Shown here piece after piece: positions 34,085 to 45,596 of a stretch of 64,000 nucleotides of DNA. Numbering within the stretch: the first letter of the stretch is position 1; the number at the start of each line of letters is the position of its first letter. This stretch comes from Hyaloperonospora brassicae (lineage: Eukaryota > Oomycota > Peronosporomycetes > Peronosporales > Peronosporaceae). The stretch lies in NCBI GenBank assembly GCA_947650285.1, contig CANTFL010000136.1:124001-188000 (forward strand), written 5' to 3'. Under the pieces are notes generated by a model, which saw only the letters and a program-made list of their open reading frames with translations, did not search any database and was not told the DNA's origin. The position numbers were made by a program, and so were the translations under genes.

Positions 34085-34863
34085 AAGCCCAAGAACACCT
34101 GTAGTCCCTACGCGCAATGAAGGCGCATCTGCGACACCGAGCGACCGCAAGCGGGCCTCCATGTCACCATCTACAGAGTCTGCAGAGGCAGGCGCGCATG
34201 AATTAATCGATGAAACCAGCAATGCGAATCGTAAGATCCTCTTGACATTGACCGCCATGCAAGATCGCATGGCTTGTCTCAAGCTTTCGCAGCTTGAGCG
34301 AGAGGAGGAAGAGCGCATGAAGGGAGCTCAAAAGACTGGTGTTTTCTAGTCAGCATTTAGAAGAAGTTTTGGATGGTCAAGAATGGAGACGAATGCGCTC
34401 CTTCACACGCCTCCACCAGTGAGAGCAAATGTGCCGAGAGCTCTGCAGTTTCAGATCTCGATGTAACGGCAGCACCAAGAGTATGGTGCTTTGAGGCAAG
34501 GCCAGGCGATGCCCCAAGCACCTGCGCCGCAGCGGGCACCAGCACCACCAAATTTGGCCCCTGACTACGTTCCACAACAGATGAGAGGCATTCGAGCGCC
34601 TGACACTCGCCAGAGAAAACTATCAATTCGTCCTTTTGATGGAAAAGAATCATACGAAGGACTAGGATTTGGTTTTCTTGATTGGGGTCATCGTTTCGTC
34701 AGGCAGCTTGGTGCTGGCCCAGATGAAATGTGGGTTTGATTGGTCTGATGAAGTCAAGGCTGATGTACTTGGACATCACCTGGGTGGTGCTGTGGAGCGG
34801 TACAACCATAAGCAACTTGAGATTTGGTGCCAAACAGCAACCTACTCTGCAGAATGTGATTGA
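34085..34863 (+). pseudogene. copia 1 gag remnant
   Basis: Pieces in different frames: 34085-34349 (Ser/Glu-rich N-terminus ending in a coiled coil), 34491-34739 (RQRKLSIRPFDGKESYEGLG and FLDWGHRFVRQL) and 34669-34863. They match in order the gag of the copia element at 58.6-59.8 kb. Stops and frameshifts prevent a full product. Confidence 0.65.
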
Positions 34864-35149
34864 ATGCGTGCACTAAACGTTCCGGACGACAACTACCCAA
34901 GCTCAAGACAACAAGCCTTTAACTGCAAGGAAAGACCCGAAGAGGTCTTCGCCTGAACAATATTTGTACCTCGTCGCAGTGAGCGACGCGACTGGCGGTA
35001 CAGAAGTGCTGGTACTTGATAATATTGTGCAATACGCGTCTACTGATTTGCGTCACGTCCTAATAATGGCTAAGCACGATAATAATCGTATACATTATTT
35101 GAGACACGCGGAGGGGCTGACGCACTTTGCCCAAGCAATTTAAACTGAC

Positions 35150-36220
35150 GTGCGATGCACAAAGACTACTGGGAAGGATGTCGTACTGCATGTAGCGGGA
35201 TCAAGGCCAAGAACAGAAACTAGGACTTGTTATAATTGCAATAAGGTTGGTCACATTGCGATGGATTGTCGTGGAAAGAAGGACAAGAACAAAGATAACC
35301 GACATGGACGCGAAGTTAACATGACTATTGCTATAGTCGATGATTTGACCAACGTTCAAAGTCAGTGGATATCGGACAGTGGTTCCAGTCGTCATCTTGT
35401 GGTGATGAGCGCATGCTGGAAGAAATCAAGTGATTGTGAAAGTGAAGGCATGCTACTAGATGGTAAAACGCATTGTGTCTCAAAAGTCGGTTCAGTCTTA
35501 CTCCGAGTGCATGTTGCTGGTAAGCCCAGTATAATTCGACTGACTGATGTCCATCTCGCACCATTAATTACGAGTAACATTATGTCGTATGAGAAGCTGG
35601 AGGGAAAGGGTTTCAGTCTTACGTACGTGGATTTTGTTCGGTATCTGGTGCAGGCCAAGACTGGTATCGAGGCATTCAATGTTCAGATGAACAACCACGT
35701 GCTGATGGTAAAAGATGAGCCAGAACGTTCAGTCATGGCGTCGCGCGATTTTGTCATGTCGATTATAAATGAAGAAGCAAATGCCAAAGTTGATCTGGAT
35801 GTGCAAGTTGACACGTTGATGGATTTCCACCGACGCATGGAACATTTGTCTTTCGACACCATCGAAAGTCTTGCAAAAGACCCAAGGTCGGGACTACAGT
35901 TGAGCGAAAAGGTGCGCGTGAATTGTTTGTCTTGTGTTCAAGGAAAACAAACAAAAAACGATCAGTCGAGGAAACATACTGGCAAGAATTCTCCAATTGA
36001 AAGAATCGGAGGGGTGATATGCAGTAATTTGAAGGGTCCGATGACGCCGAAGGATCGTATCGGTAATCGGTACCTGATTAACTTTATTGAGCATAAGCCA
36101 AATTATTACCGCGTATTTCAGCCAAGATCAAGGAAGCTGCAGCCAAAAAATTCGAGCATATTTTGGTGCTCTTCGAGAAAACGTTTGATTGTAAGATTCA
36201 CATTCTGCGTACTGATATAG
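35150..36220 (+). pseudogene. copia 1 CCHC, protease and integrase N-terminus
   Basis: An open stretch of 356 codons. It shows the zinc knuckle CYNCNKVGHIAMDC, the retropepsin active site WISDSGSSRHL, the GAG-pre-integrase region (HRRMEHLSFDTIESL, NCLSCVQGKQTKN) and the start of the integrase core (YLINFIEHKPNYYRVF). The frame is lost about 30 codons before its end, inside the integrase. This is the best-preserved part of the element. Confidence 0.85.
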
Positions 36221-36276
36221 GCGGTGAATTTCAAAACGTTGATTTATTTCGCTAGAAAGCTGGGATCGCGCGTCAA

Positions 36277-36630
36277 GTGTCTGAAGCCAGAAATAAAGCG
36301 TCAAACGGAAAGGCAGAGCGCATGCACAGAACCATCTTGAACATGGCCAAATGTATGATATTGCCTGTGGACTACCTTCCGAGCCGCTCCAACCAAAATA
36401 GGGCATCGCCTATCGAAGTGCTGACGAAGAAAGTTCCTGATCTAAGCTCTATCGTGGCATTTGGATCAATATGCACGGTTTGCAGGGACCCAAGCAAGAA
36501 TTCTCTTAAGCAACGAGCACGAGTCGGATTGATTGTTGGTAAGAGTGACAAGGTGAAAGTATATCGTGTGTTTTTGAAGCAAGAGAGAGTGGTCATTGTC
36601 ACTCAGTATTGGAAAATATCGAGACATTGA
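36277..36630 (+). pseudogene. copia 1 integrase C-terminal part
   Basis: Continues the integrase after a frame break: SEARNKASNGKAERMHRTIL is the region around the catalytic Glu in copia integrases. It is followed by the conserved segment leading to the VFGS-like and G-x-S motifs (VAFGSICTVC, ARVGLIVG). A deletion removes some residues compared with the copy at 61 kb. Confidence 0.75.
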
Positions 36631-37014
36631 CTGACGCACATAATTCACATATTCAGCGTGGAATTAATATCAAAAATGGCGATGACATGGTGACGTTAGA
36701 AAGAGATGAAGCAACGCGTGCTTTGCCAGATATCGTTGTGCAAAAATCACTCGTAACAATAATCAGAAGAATTAAAACAAGACGTGGCAAAGATCGCGGT
36801 ATGAAACGCACTCGAAAGAAACGTTTTCGCCGGATGATGATCATCAGAAGGAGATCATTACGACGGAAGTGAATCACATCACTAAACGTGATCCATTGAA
36901 TGATGGAGAGGCTATAAGAATCCAAAAGTCGGATGAATAGGTTAAAGTTATGGACGAAGAACTGTCTGAGTTAAGCCGACTTGGTGTTCTGAAGTCATTT
37001 TTGGTCCCAGAGAC

Positions 37015-38151
37015 GTAAATGCGCTGAACAGTAAGTGGGTATTTAAGACGAAGACTGACACACAAGGAAACATTGAGCGTTTTAAGGCCCGACTTTTTGC
37101 TTGTGGTAAGGATCAAAACTTCGGAGTTGATTAAATTTGACATTTGATGCAGTCATGGATATGGCAGCAGTCAAAACCATTTGGCTTTGGCGATTGTTTG
37201 GAAAGTTCCTGCTTATCATGGCGATGTGCCAAATGCCTATGCGCAATCTGAAAAAGAAGGCAGATTGGACATATACATGCGTGTACCTGGCGGAATGGTG
37301 TTCAGGAAGAAGAGCTCAAAAGTTTTGAAACCAAGACTGGCGACGAGCTCGTGCTAAAGTAAGAGAATATCCGGTATGATTTTAAACAGGCTGGGCGCTT
37401 GTGGAGCCAACTGCTTCACGACAAGCTCACTGAAGCTGAGTTTTCGCGTTGCATTACTGATATGTGTCTTTACCACAAAGTAATCGATGGAGGCATAATG
37501 TTTGTTGGTGTCTACGTCGATGATCTTCGAGTGACATCGACTCGTGCTGATTTTATTAAGGAGTTTTATGAAAATAATTCATCTCTGTCGATTAAGCAGC
37601 TTAAACGCGTCAGAAAATGACTCGGTATGCGCATTGTAACGATGGAAAATACGAGATTTCTTTTGGATCAACAACACGAAATTAGCGAGATACTTGTAAG
37701 TGCTAATATGGAATTGATTAAAGGGTAACGCACACGAATTGGTGACGATTGCTACGACTTGTCTCTTTAACACGAAGATCTACTACCGGTACACGCGAGT
37801 GAAGGTCATCCAACTGTGGAGAGTTTTCAGTCTCTTGTGAGCAGCCTGTTGTATGTAGCACGCTGTACACGACCAGATATTGCTTTCTGTGTTCAGAAGG
37901 CAACAAGACAAGCACATTAGTCAACTGTTCGCGAATCGATTTTAGCAAAGCGCATCCTAATTTACCTAAACAAAACCCAAGCGCTCGAGATGCACATGTC
38001 CACCAATCATTCTGATAGAGGTCCCTTGAGATTGTCATGACGAAGCGACGGTGATTTTGCGGCAGACGAATTCGATCGTGATTCGTTGACATCTTGTCGG
38101 GCATTATGTGAGTCGATGTCCTGGTTGTTGGTAATAAAACACAATTTGCGT
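37015..38151 (+). pseudogene. copia 1 reverse transcriptase / RNase H remnant
   Basis: Fragments in several frames: KTKTDTQGNIERFKARLFAC (RT start), FVGVYVDDLRVTSTRADF (YVDD active site, 37501-37560), SLVSSLLYVARCTRPDIAF (37831-37890) and the RNase H pieces DGDFAADEFDRDSL and GNKTQFAL. Many in-frame stops; inactive. Homology ends at the gypsy LTR. Confidence 0.78.
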
Positions 38152-38321
38152 TATAACGGTTGGGTGATATAAACACAATATCGACCAGTGAGTATACACT
38201 TTGTAGCATCTCAACAATACCACTGTCTTCAGTGGTAATGTGAAAAGAATATTCAATGCAATATTCTTTATTGCCATTTTCTTCTTGATGACAATGTCGT
38301 GTAACGGGCTACCCCGTTACA
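38152..38321 (-). repeat. gypsy 3' LTR (left copy)
   Basis: Shares the block from GAGTATACACTTTGTA to CCCCGTTACA with the right copy. The terminus is a near-perfect palindrome (TGTAACGGG...CCCGTTACA). The left boundary near TATAACGG is inferred from the expected TGTAACG terminus. Confidence 0.8.
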
Positions 38322-38335
38322 TCACCCCTCCTCTT
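38322..38335 (-). promoter_or_regulatory. gypsy polypurine tract
   Basis: On the minus strand the sequence AAGAGGAGGGGTGA lies directly before the 3' LTR, the expected place and composition of a plus-strand primer for reverse transcription. Confidence 0.7.
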
Positions 38336-39593
38336 AACTGAAAGTTACACGGTGACTACCGAAACTTGGTGGCCACCCGTTACACACCGTCGGGACGGGG
38401 AGCAATTGATTGGTCAGATCCATTCATAACTGACCTTGCCTCGAACAGTTGACACTTCTATGCGAGGTGACTCCAAAAAGACACAGCCTGTCGCTTCGTC
38501 AGCCTCTGCGGTAGACGACTCGTCGTCTGCTACCCGTTTCTGCCTGCAGCTTCTGTTGCTGCAGGATAAAGTGGCATCACAACTCGTGCAAACGATGACT
38601 CCGAGCTGGGGCCATCTGCTCTGGCAAGTCAGATGCGTCTGATTCGGGAACGTCTTCATAGGCACCGCGATCACCTGCGGTGCCTCTTCCATCATCAAAG
38701 AAATTGTCGAACGAACGGACTCGCGACTTGCGTCAAAGTCTGTTCGGCAGCGATGATGAGTACGGTGGTGGGTACAATTACGCATCACCACATTCTACTT
38801 GTGTGTCTTCGCACGAGCTCGTTGACGATGGAGAGATCCGTCGTCACTCTGAGAACCGTGGTATCGTCGAGGGTACCACGTTGAAGCGTGATGAGCTTAA
38901 GCCGTGGCGCTTGCCTGAGCAGATCACTAATAGTATGTCTCACGAGATAAATTAACATCATCGAATTCCATTATTCGATGCGAGTGAGCTTCATGGCCTA
39001 AGTTCCAGCGCGAAGAACTTTCGCGCTAAAGGAGTCTTCTGTCTTGATTCGTTTCTTAAGCATCGATGGAACAACGGTAACCAAAAGCGTGACAAGAACT
39101 CGCTTTTGGCGGCGTGAAATGCGCTCGTTCAAAATGTATAGAAATTTTGGAAGGGAAGCGTGGCTCTAAGACCTTGAGACAGTACGCGTCAAGTTTGAAA
39201 GTGAACGTCAACTGGTGCAAGGTACCAGTTGTATCGTTTGTCGCGTGCGTTAGGCGTTCCTTGCCTCACATGGGGTGACCCTTGTGAGAGTTGTGCAGAC
39301 AACTCGAAGCGCGCTAAAAGAAACGTCTTTCCCTAAGTTTGCCCTGGGGAAGAGCACACTTCTCGAATGAGATGCGGGACGCGATTGCAAACTTGCAATT
39401 CGTCTACAAGCGCCAAAATAGCGTGTATACCGATGGTCCCGAGGACCAATTGGATGAGTCTCGTCGTACTGGCGGATAAGACCCTTAACATCATCCATCA
39501 GCTAGGTACGAGGCTCCCAACTGTCATACGAAGGTGTTTACCCCCACCATCGGACAAGGTCACTTGTCCGCTCGCCGTTCTTCACGCGGTGGC

Positions 39594-40505
39594 TCAAGAT
39601 ACGACCCAATTGAAAGCGTCGACCACCTTGAGAGTCCACCAGCGGATCTGGTGGAGGTGGGAAGACAAGGTCCGGATCAGCAGCCGGGCTGCAGGAGATT
39701 TGCGGTCGATACGAACGCGTACTGAACGAGTTGAGGGAGGATGTGAAGCACGAATAACATCGTTGGCATAACTTGATGACGACTTTGCGACGTCTCCGTA
39801 CCGATCGGGAGAAAGACCGGTCGGATTTCGCATTCGATTATCTTGAGAACAAACGCGACACTCGTCTCTTGCGCGAAGATCTAGAGGCGGCTCGTCGCGA
39901 GACTGCGTTGCTGAAGGGACAACATGAAAGTTTGGTCCGTAATCACTATAATTTGCTGGGGATTTGTGAGCGTGGCTGTTGTCTCCGTTCTCGGAAGAGG
40001 CCTCGTACTGATAGTACGGGCGGAGAAGACCAACACAGAACGTAGGATGCATGCGCATCCTACGCGGATACCCAATTTTGCATGCATTGCCTTTGCGGGG
40101 AAATACACGAAAGGGACCAAAGTAAATATGAAGTAGTAAACTACTGTCGACATCAGTGACTGCATGTCTAGGTAGATTTACCGTAGACAGTAACACTACG
40201 TCGTTAACCTTAAATGAACGAACATTTGCTCTTCCATTCTTGAATGCGTTCCGTTTCTGTCGGTTCACCGCTTTAGCGATGGAGTCCTGAACGAAACAGA
40301 TTATCGCCTCTCGATTCAACAGAAATTTCTCTGCTGACTCGTTGCCGTGTCTTTTAGTGTGCCTTGTGCGCCCTGCTTGAAGATACCTCTTCTCCAGCGA
40401 GCATGCCGATGTCCTCACTGGTATGATCATTTCCGATGCTGAATATCCCAGCATCGCCATTATTGTCTGAAGTAGCAGCAGCGTCATCGCTACTGCTGAG
40501 ATCAA
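39594..40505 (-). pseudogene. gypsy integrase C-terminal region
   Basis: About 300 open codons. The segment ANVRSFKVNDVVLLSTVNL followed by YFGPFRVF and GYPRRMRMHPTFCVGLLRPY is the typical tail of gypsy integrases (GPY/F-like block, then a chromo-like region). The rest is Ser-rich and unlike known domains. It is separated by a frame break from the integrase core. Confidence 0.75.
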
Positions 40506-40837
40506 CTTCGTCTATGTTGACATTATCGACATCGGCGTCAAACGTACCAGCGTGAGCGGTGATACGTGATGAACAAGTCAAAACGGTTTTTGCTCGAGCG
40601 AGTCCCCCCCTAAACTTAGAGTCACTGGGTGAGATTACGTGGGTGGCTTAATCCAATCACGTAGAACGGTGTATTTTTCGTGAACGCATGCACGGATTTA
40701 TTGATAACTAGTTCAATTATCGGCAAGAGCTCACTTCAACTCGAAAACGAGCGGACGTACCCTCGAAGTATTTCTTCGAGGACATGTTTTGCACGTTTTC
40801 TGACCATAAGTTTCAAGATGATCACAGTTTGACATCT

Positions 40838-41443
40838 TCAATCGTGTTCCAATGTGCGGAACACGGATTGCCAAAACTTCGACGTGAACCGAGGGTCATT
40901 GTCGGACACGAGTTCACGTGGTATTCCTTTAGGTCGAAATATCGTGTCGATAAAGACACGAGCACAAACCTGTTCCGTGATTGACTCGGGAACTGCATCA
41001 AGATGCACCATCTTGCTGAAACGATCAACACACACAAGAATACCATTATTCTTGTGAGTGACTTCGGGAAAACCGAAGACAAAGTCCATGGAAACGGAAT
41101 CCCTACACTCTGTCGGGACCGGCAGAGGTTGCAATGGCGCTCGAGATGAAGGACTAGGCTTCACCCGCTGACAGTCCTTGCAAGACAGAATAAACTTGCG
41201 CACAAACTGATACCGGAGGGGCCAGTAGAAGTCGTGACCGACCGTGAGGTGAGTATTCTCACGGCCACGATGCCCACCTGTTGGAGCATCTTGATATTCG
41301 AGCATGATGCGCAAACTCAAATCATCATAATCGGGTACGGCGACACGAGGCGTGTCGTTTGAAACTGTTGTGTAGTACAGCAACCCGTTACGAGTCGTAC
41401 ATTGATCCAAAGAGGAACGGTATAGATCCGGCAAAACCGACAA
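40838..41443 (-). pseudogene. gypsy integrase core
   Basis: About 200 codons. The HHCC zinc-binding part ends in CKDCQRVKP, and the catalytic core shows SMDFVFGFPE (first Asp) and ELVSDNDPRFTSKFW (second Asp). The frame ends before the catalytic Glu. Confidence 0.82.
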
Positions 41444-41603
41444 TGATTTCCGAAATGGTCACAAGATGATTCATCAAACGGAGGAGATTCTTGTCTTTTG
41501 CGTAGGCCTCCCGCGCGTCGTCGAGTAACGGCGACGACGGCACACTGACTAACAATGCCGCAACAGTGGAAAAGGCTTCACTGTTAACGCGCGTAGTCGG
41601 CTC

Positions 41604-42080
41604 TCAATCGGGCCGAAGAAGAAGCAAATCAGCGACGACGCTAATTCGTCCCAATTTATATTCCACGGAGAAGTTGTACTCCGCGAACAAAGACAACCAC
41701 CTCGCCATTTTTTGTGAGAGGTGTGGACTGTTTACGGCCGTGCTTAGTGACGCATGGTCCGTATAGACAATGAACGGTCTACCTCCGAAGAGGTAGACGC
41801 AAAATTTAGCCAGTGCATACTTCATGGCAAGTAGTTCCTTGTCATGCACTATGTAATTGCGCTCGGCATGTTGAAGCTGACGCGATTGATAGCAGATGAC
41901 GCTATCCGCGCCGTCTGTGTCATACTGCATGAACGCACAGCCGATTGCGTAATCGCTGGCGTCACAGACCACATGGAATGGTCTGTCCTGATCTGCAATC
42001 GTCAGTATGAGCGATTGCATCAAGCTTTTCTTGATACCTTTAAATAAACGCTGACAGTCAGCGTTCCATGTCCACTTCAC
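41604..42080 (-). pseudogene. gypsy reverse transcriptase end / RNase H
   Basis: About 158 codons. FHVVCDASDYAIGCAFMQ holds the first RNase H Asp, NYIVHDKELLAMKYALAKF the Glu, and FIVYTDHASL the next Asp, the classic gypsy RNase H order. Confidence 0.85.
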
Positions 42081-42278
42081 ATTTTTCCTGAGTAAGCAAT
42101 AAAGATGAACAGTTGTCTCGGCTTATTTGCGCGAGTACTTGTGCAAGTACGCCGCTAGCCCAAAGAGCTTACGAAGTCCCTTGACATCGACTTGCACGAG
42201 ATAGTCGGTGATCGCCTTGATCTTTTCGGGACCAGGGAGTACGCCGTGTTTACCCACGATACACCCAAGAAGTGGTAT

Positions 42279-42917
42279 TTAGCTAGCCGCGAATATACAC
42301 TTCTTGAGGTTGGCGTTCAACTTATCCTTGAGCATAAGATAAAGAACCTGACGAACGTGAGTTCTGTGAACGTCAACGTCTGTCTTTCCATTCATAGCCC
42401 GGCTATGGAAGAACACATCGTCAAAATAAGTCGGTGCGAAATCCCGCACCGGTCTCACCCGATTTCTTGCACATCTGTTGAATGTTGTAGGAGCGTTACC
42501 CAGCCCCTGTGACATCACTAGCCACTCCCAAAACATACCGTCGGGGGTGCTCACTGCCGTGTACGGGATGATTCGTTCACGCATAAGGATCTTATAGAAG
42601 TCATCCATCAGATCCATGGACGAGAAGATGGTACTCTTTGACATACCATCTATAATTACGTCATTCCTCGGTATCGGCGTCTGAGCCGCTACCGTTGCAG
42701 CATCAAATTGTTGACTGCGCGCACTATCCGCCATCCTCATGTGGCATTTCGCACAAAGAAGCTCAGAGAGCTGTGAGGGAAAGTGTATTCCGTCACCTGG
42801 CCTGCCGCTAAGCGATCGGTAAAGAACCTGTCGATCGCTTTCACCTGTTCCCGAGGCCGTGGTCACTGCTTCATGGCACAGTACTTCGATCCTGGCTTGA
42901 GCTCGATCTCGTATCAA
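42279..42917 (-). pseudogene. gypsy reverse transcriptase
   Basis: FSSMDLMDDFYKILMRER contains the first catalytic Asp block, TPDGMFWEWLVMSQGLGNAP the template-binding region, and APTYFDDVFFHS the YxDD active site. The N-terminal part is damaged and the frame is broken on both sides. Confidence 0.85.
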
Positions 42918-43599
42918 TTGCCTTTATCCTTAGGCAAATTGCAAGGTACAGATTAAGGAACTATATCCTTAAATTTAATCAAATCCTTATACAAAGGATT
43001 TGCCTGAAGTGACTTCCAGGATTGAGATTCATACATCTCAATCCAAGTCTTCTCATCGATGACGCTTTCGTCGATCTATGAGCTTGCTGAGAACCCGTTC
43101 GGTCTCAGTAAAAACTATTGCCGATCGAATATCGATGACGTACTCGTCTTCAGCGACGAGTACACAGATCTGCTTGACTTTGCCACTACTCAGATCACGC
43201 AAGAACCGTTTCGGTTCTAGTGTTGACAATTTAGTTATCTCCGAAGTTAACTTTGGAGGCACAATCATATCAATCTTGTGAGCGCCTAAGCTTGATCCGT
43301 CATTGACCAAGTCATTTACTGTCTCAATTACTTCCTGGGAAGTCACATCCACAGGATCCAGGAGAGCTTTGTCCACAATGCAGTGATCATCTACACTGTG
43401 TTCTTGTACAGTCGTACGTACTAACGACCATACCGCGAGTGATGCCATCGCACTCACTCGCAGTACACCCACATGAATTTGGGCGTTCCAAGCTATTTTT
43501 CAGGTCTTCATCTGATGAACAAGTGGCAGGCATTGTTCCTGATAGATCCTGCCAGCTCACCCTTTGGCTCGTACCTTCTGAGCCCAGGTAGTCCTAGGA

Positions 43600-43875
43600 T
43601 CACTCGTCATCCAGATGGAGTACGACGATGTCACCATCGTACTGTTCACCTTTCAACATGTAGTGGATTCCGACTACACGTTTTGCAACGGTTATCGATG
43701 CGTCTGTCGCGAGGCGCACCGTCATCCTCGTTGGAGGGATGTCGCGCTCAACGAACTTGAGACTACGACCCTCTAGCGACTGGCGACGAACGAAATTGTT
43801 CGACGCCCCACAGTCAACTAGGGCGCAAAGTGACAATTCATTTGACACTTCCAATGTCAAGATGATGAGGGACAC
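43600..43875 (-). pseudogene. gypsy retropepsin-like protease
   Basis: ALVDCGASNNFV is a retropepsin active-site motif (D-S/T-G-A, with Cys at the second place here), followed by the usual strand pattern RMTVRLATDASITVA. About 90 codons. Confidence 0.7.
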
Positions 43876-43981
43876 TTAATCACCAGGTGCAGAGACACAC
43901 ATAGACTGTGTGTCGGGAGAAAACTTCGTCAAAGGACTTGCGAATTCTCTGATGTTGCTGGATCAGTAAGGTGCTTTGCAC

Positions 43982-44414
43982 CTACTGACCCGACCATTTT
44001 TGTGGTCCTTTTCGCTGTTGCGGCTTTGCAACAGTATCGGACCCTCGTCCTCTAGTTTCCCTGGCTGGTGGACGGTTACTACACTTAGCACCGCGAGGTT
44101 CTGAGCGGAGGATAGTGCATTCGCATGCATAGTGTCCCAGCTTGTGACAGCAATGACATCTCACCAAACGCTTGTCGTTCGCAGGGAGAGGTTTCTCGCC
44201 CTCGACATAATAGAGTTTTATTGTTTTTGGACATTCGACCGCTGGTCGTCTCTGTGGACGATAAGGAGTCAAGTGTGAGTCTGTACCACACTAAATTCTT
44301 CCTGCTCTGCAGCGTAGATTGATTCCGAGAGAAGAGCGCCTTATGCTTTCCGCGGATCAGGTGGTCCCTTACAAGACCATCTGCAAGTCCTTGAATGAAT
44401 ATTGTGATCAACAC
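43982..44414 (-). pseudogene. gypsy gag C-terminus with zinc knuckle
   Basis: The CCHC zinc knuckle is CHCCHKLGHYACEC, followed by a basic Arg/Gly-rich tail. Overlapping frames at 44085-44414 show FIQGLADGLVRDHL, a gag-like segment, so a frameshift lies between them. Confidence 0.72.
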
Positions 44415-44545
44415 AATTCACTTAAAGGGTTCGCTACTATGCAGCTTGCAAGTTTACGCACATGTTGGGCGTAAGCGTGAACCTTACGCTTACCCTGTTT
44501 GAGTTTAAAAAGCTCTGACATAGTCATGAACTCTGCCCTGTGAGG

Positions 44546-45099
44546 CTAAAACGTTCTGCTGAGCAGGGTCTTGAAGATGTTCAACGACCCAAATACATTT
44601 GAGTTGTGCCACTTGAGGTTCAGGTCCCGATTCCTGGCATCCCCTACCAAGTATGAATGATTGTATGCAACTAGCATTCGCTCATCGTCGATACGAAGGC
44701 CTTGATGGAACCGTCTGCCTCGACGAACCATCTCAACCGGGAGTCTCCATCGACTCCCCGGTACTTGGAGATCGCCAGCTTTAGAGATTCCCATTGACGC
44801 TCACGCGTCGACTCTGTGCACTGAGACTGTTTTTGTCTCATAGTTCCAGTCCGCTGGTGGTCTTGTTGTTGCAACAAGGTCACCTGCACTCGTGACTCAT
44901 CAAGTTCTCGTTGCACGAATTTGCTGATGACGGCATGCTGCTGGTCCCTATCCCTTGAGGATAGCATGGCCCAGATAGCTTCTTCGCCAACGGTCGAACT
45001 CATTCGTTCGAACGCACTCCATTCGACATCGCTCAAATAGGAGTAGGTTTTATGGGTTCCGTGAAAGCTGTCGCCTTCTTCATCGTCCAACATGTTCAT
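44546..45099 (-). pseudogene. gypsy gag N-terminal part
   Basis: Two overlapping frames (44671-45099 and 44546-44794). The upstream one has an acidic start and a Gln-rich coiled stretch, RVQVTLLQQQDHQRTGTM; the second adds KYRGVDGDSRLRWFVEADGS-like gag sequence (R-WxxEAD). Broken by at least one shift. Confidence 0.6.
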
Positions 45100-45427
45100 G
45101 TTGGGCGATGTGGTTGCGGTCCTCGGACGGACTACAAAGTGCTACCATATGTAATGGGGCACCGACAACTCCGTACTGGTCTGCCAGCTTGGAGTTAGCT
45201 TTCACTGACAACAGTGAAGGTCAGTGCCCTGATATGTATTACACTGATACAGAGTAAGGTAAGCGACTGAGTTAAAGACTCTAGTCGTGGTAAAAGTAAA
45301 AAATGTTATTCAAAATAAATTAAGCCCTATGACTCTTGTTTCTCTGTTTGTCCTGACGTAATTATAAAATATAACTAAACTAAACGTATGATGACGTCTA
45401 CTCACCACCCATTGCGCGCGTCCAGCA

Positions 45428-45596
45428 GCGATTTGTGGGTTGGTATAAAACACAATACCGACCAATGAGTATACACTTTGTATCATCTCAACAATGCCAC
45501 TGTATTCAGTGATATTGTTAAAAGAATATTCAGTGTTATTCTCTATTGCTATTTTATTCTTGATGAAAATGTCATGTAACGGGATACCCCGTTACA
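45428..45596 (-). repeat. gypsy 5' LTR (right copy)
   Basis: Right-hand copy of the LTR, about 87 percent identical to the left copy over the 135 bp compared. Ends at CCCCGTTACA (45596). The inner boundary near TGTGGGTTGG is approximate. Confidence 0.8.

Larger units (their letters stand above)
34085..38151 (+). mobile_element. Ty1/copia retrotransposon 1, decayed, right end missing
   Basis: Plus-strand copia remnant with gag, CCHC, protease, integrase, reverse transcriptase and part of RNase H in the copia order. The related, more complete element at 58352-63732 aligns with it block by block (for example IERIGGVICSNLKGPM here and IDRIGGVICSDLKGPM there). It is AT-richer than that element and broken by many stops and frameshifts. 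The homology runs up to the RNase H motif just before the gypsy LTR at about 38152 and stops. No LTRs were identified, so both ends are approximate. Confidence 0.82.
38152..45596 (-). mobile_element. Ty3/gypsy LTR retrotransposon, inactive
   Basis: About 7.4 kb, transcribed from right to left. LTRs of about 165-170 bp lie at both ends; internal genes in minus-strand order are gag, CCHC, protease, reverse transcriptase, RNase H and integrase with a C-terminal chromo-like region, the order that defines Ty3/gypsy. LTRs differ at about 17 of 135 compared sites, and all genes carry stops, so the insertion is old. The LTR starts are approximate, and I could not find a matching target duplication (flanks GCGTT and CTTAC). 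Confidence 0.85.
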
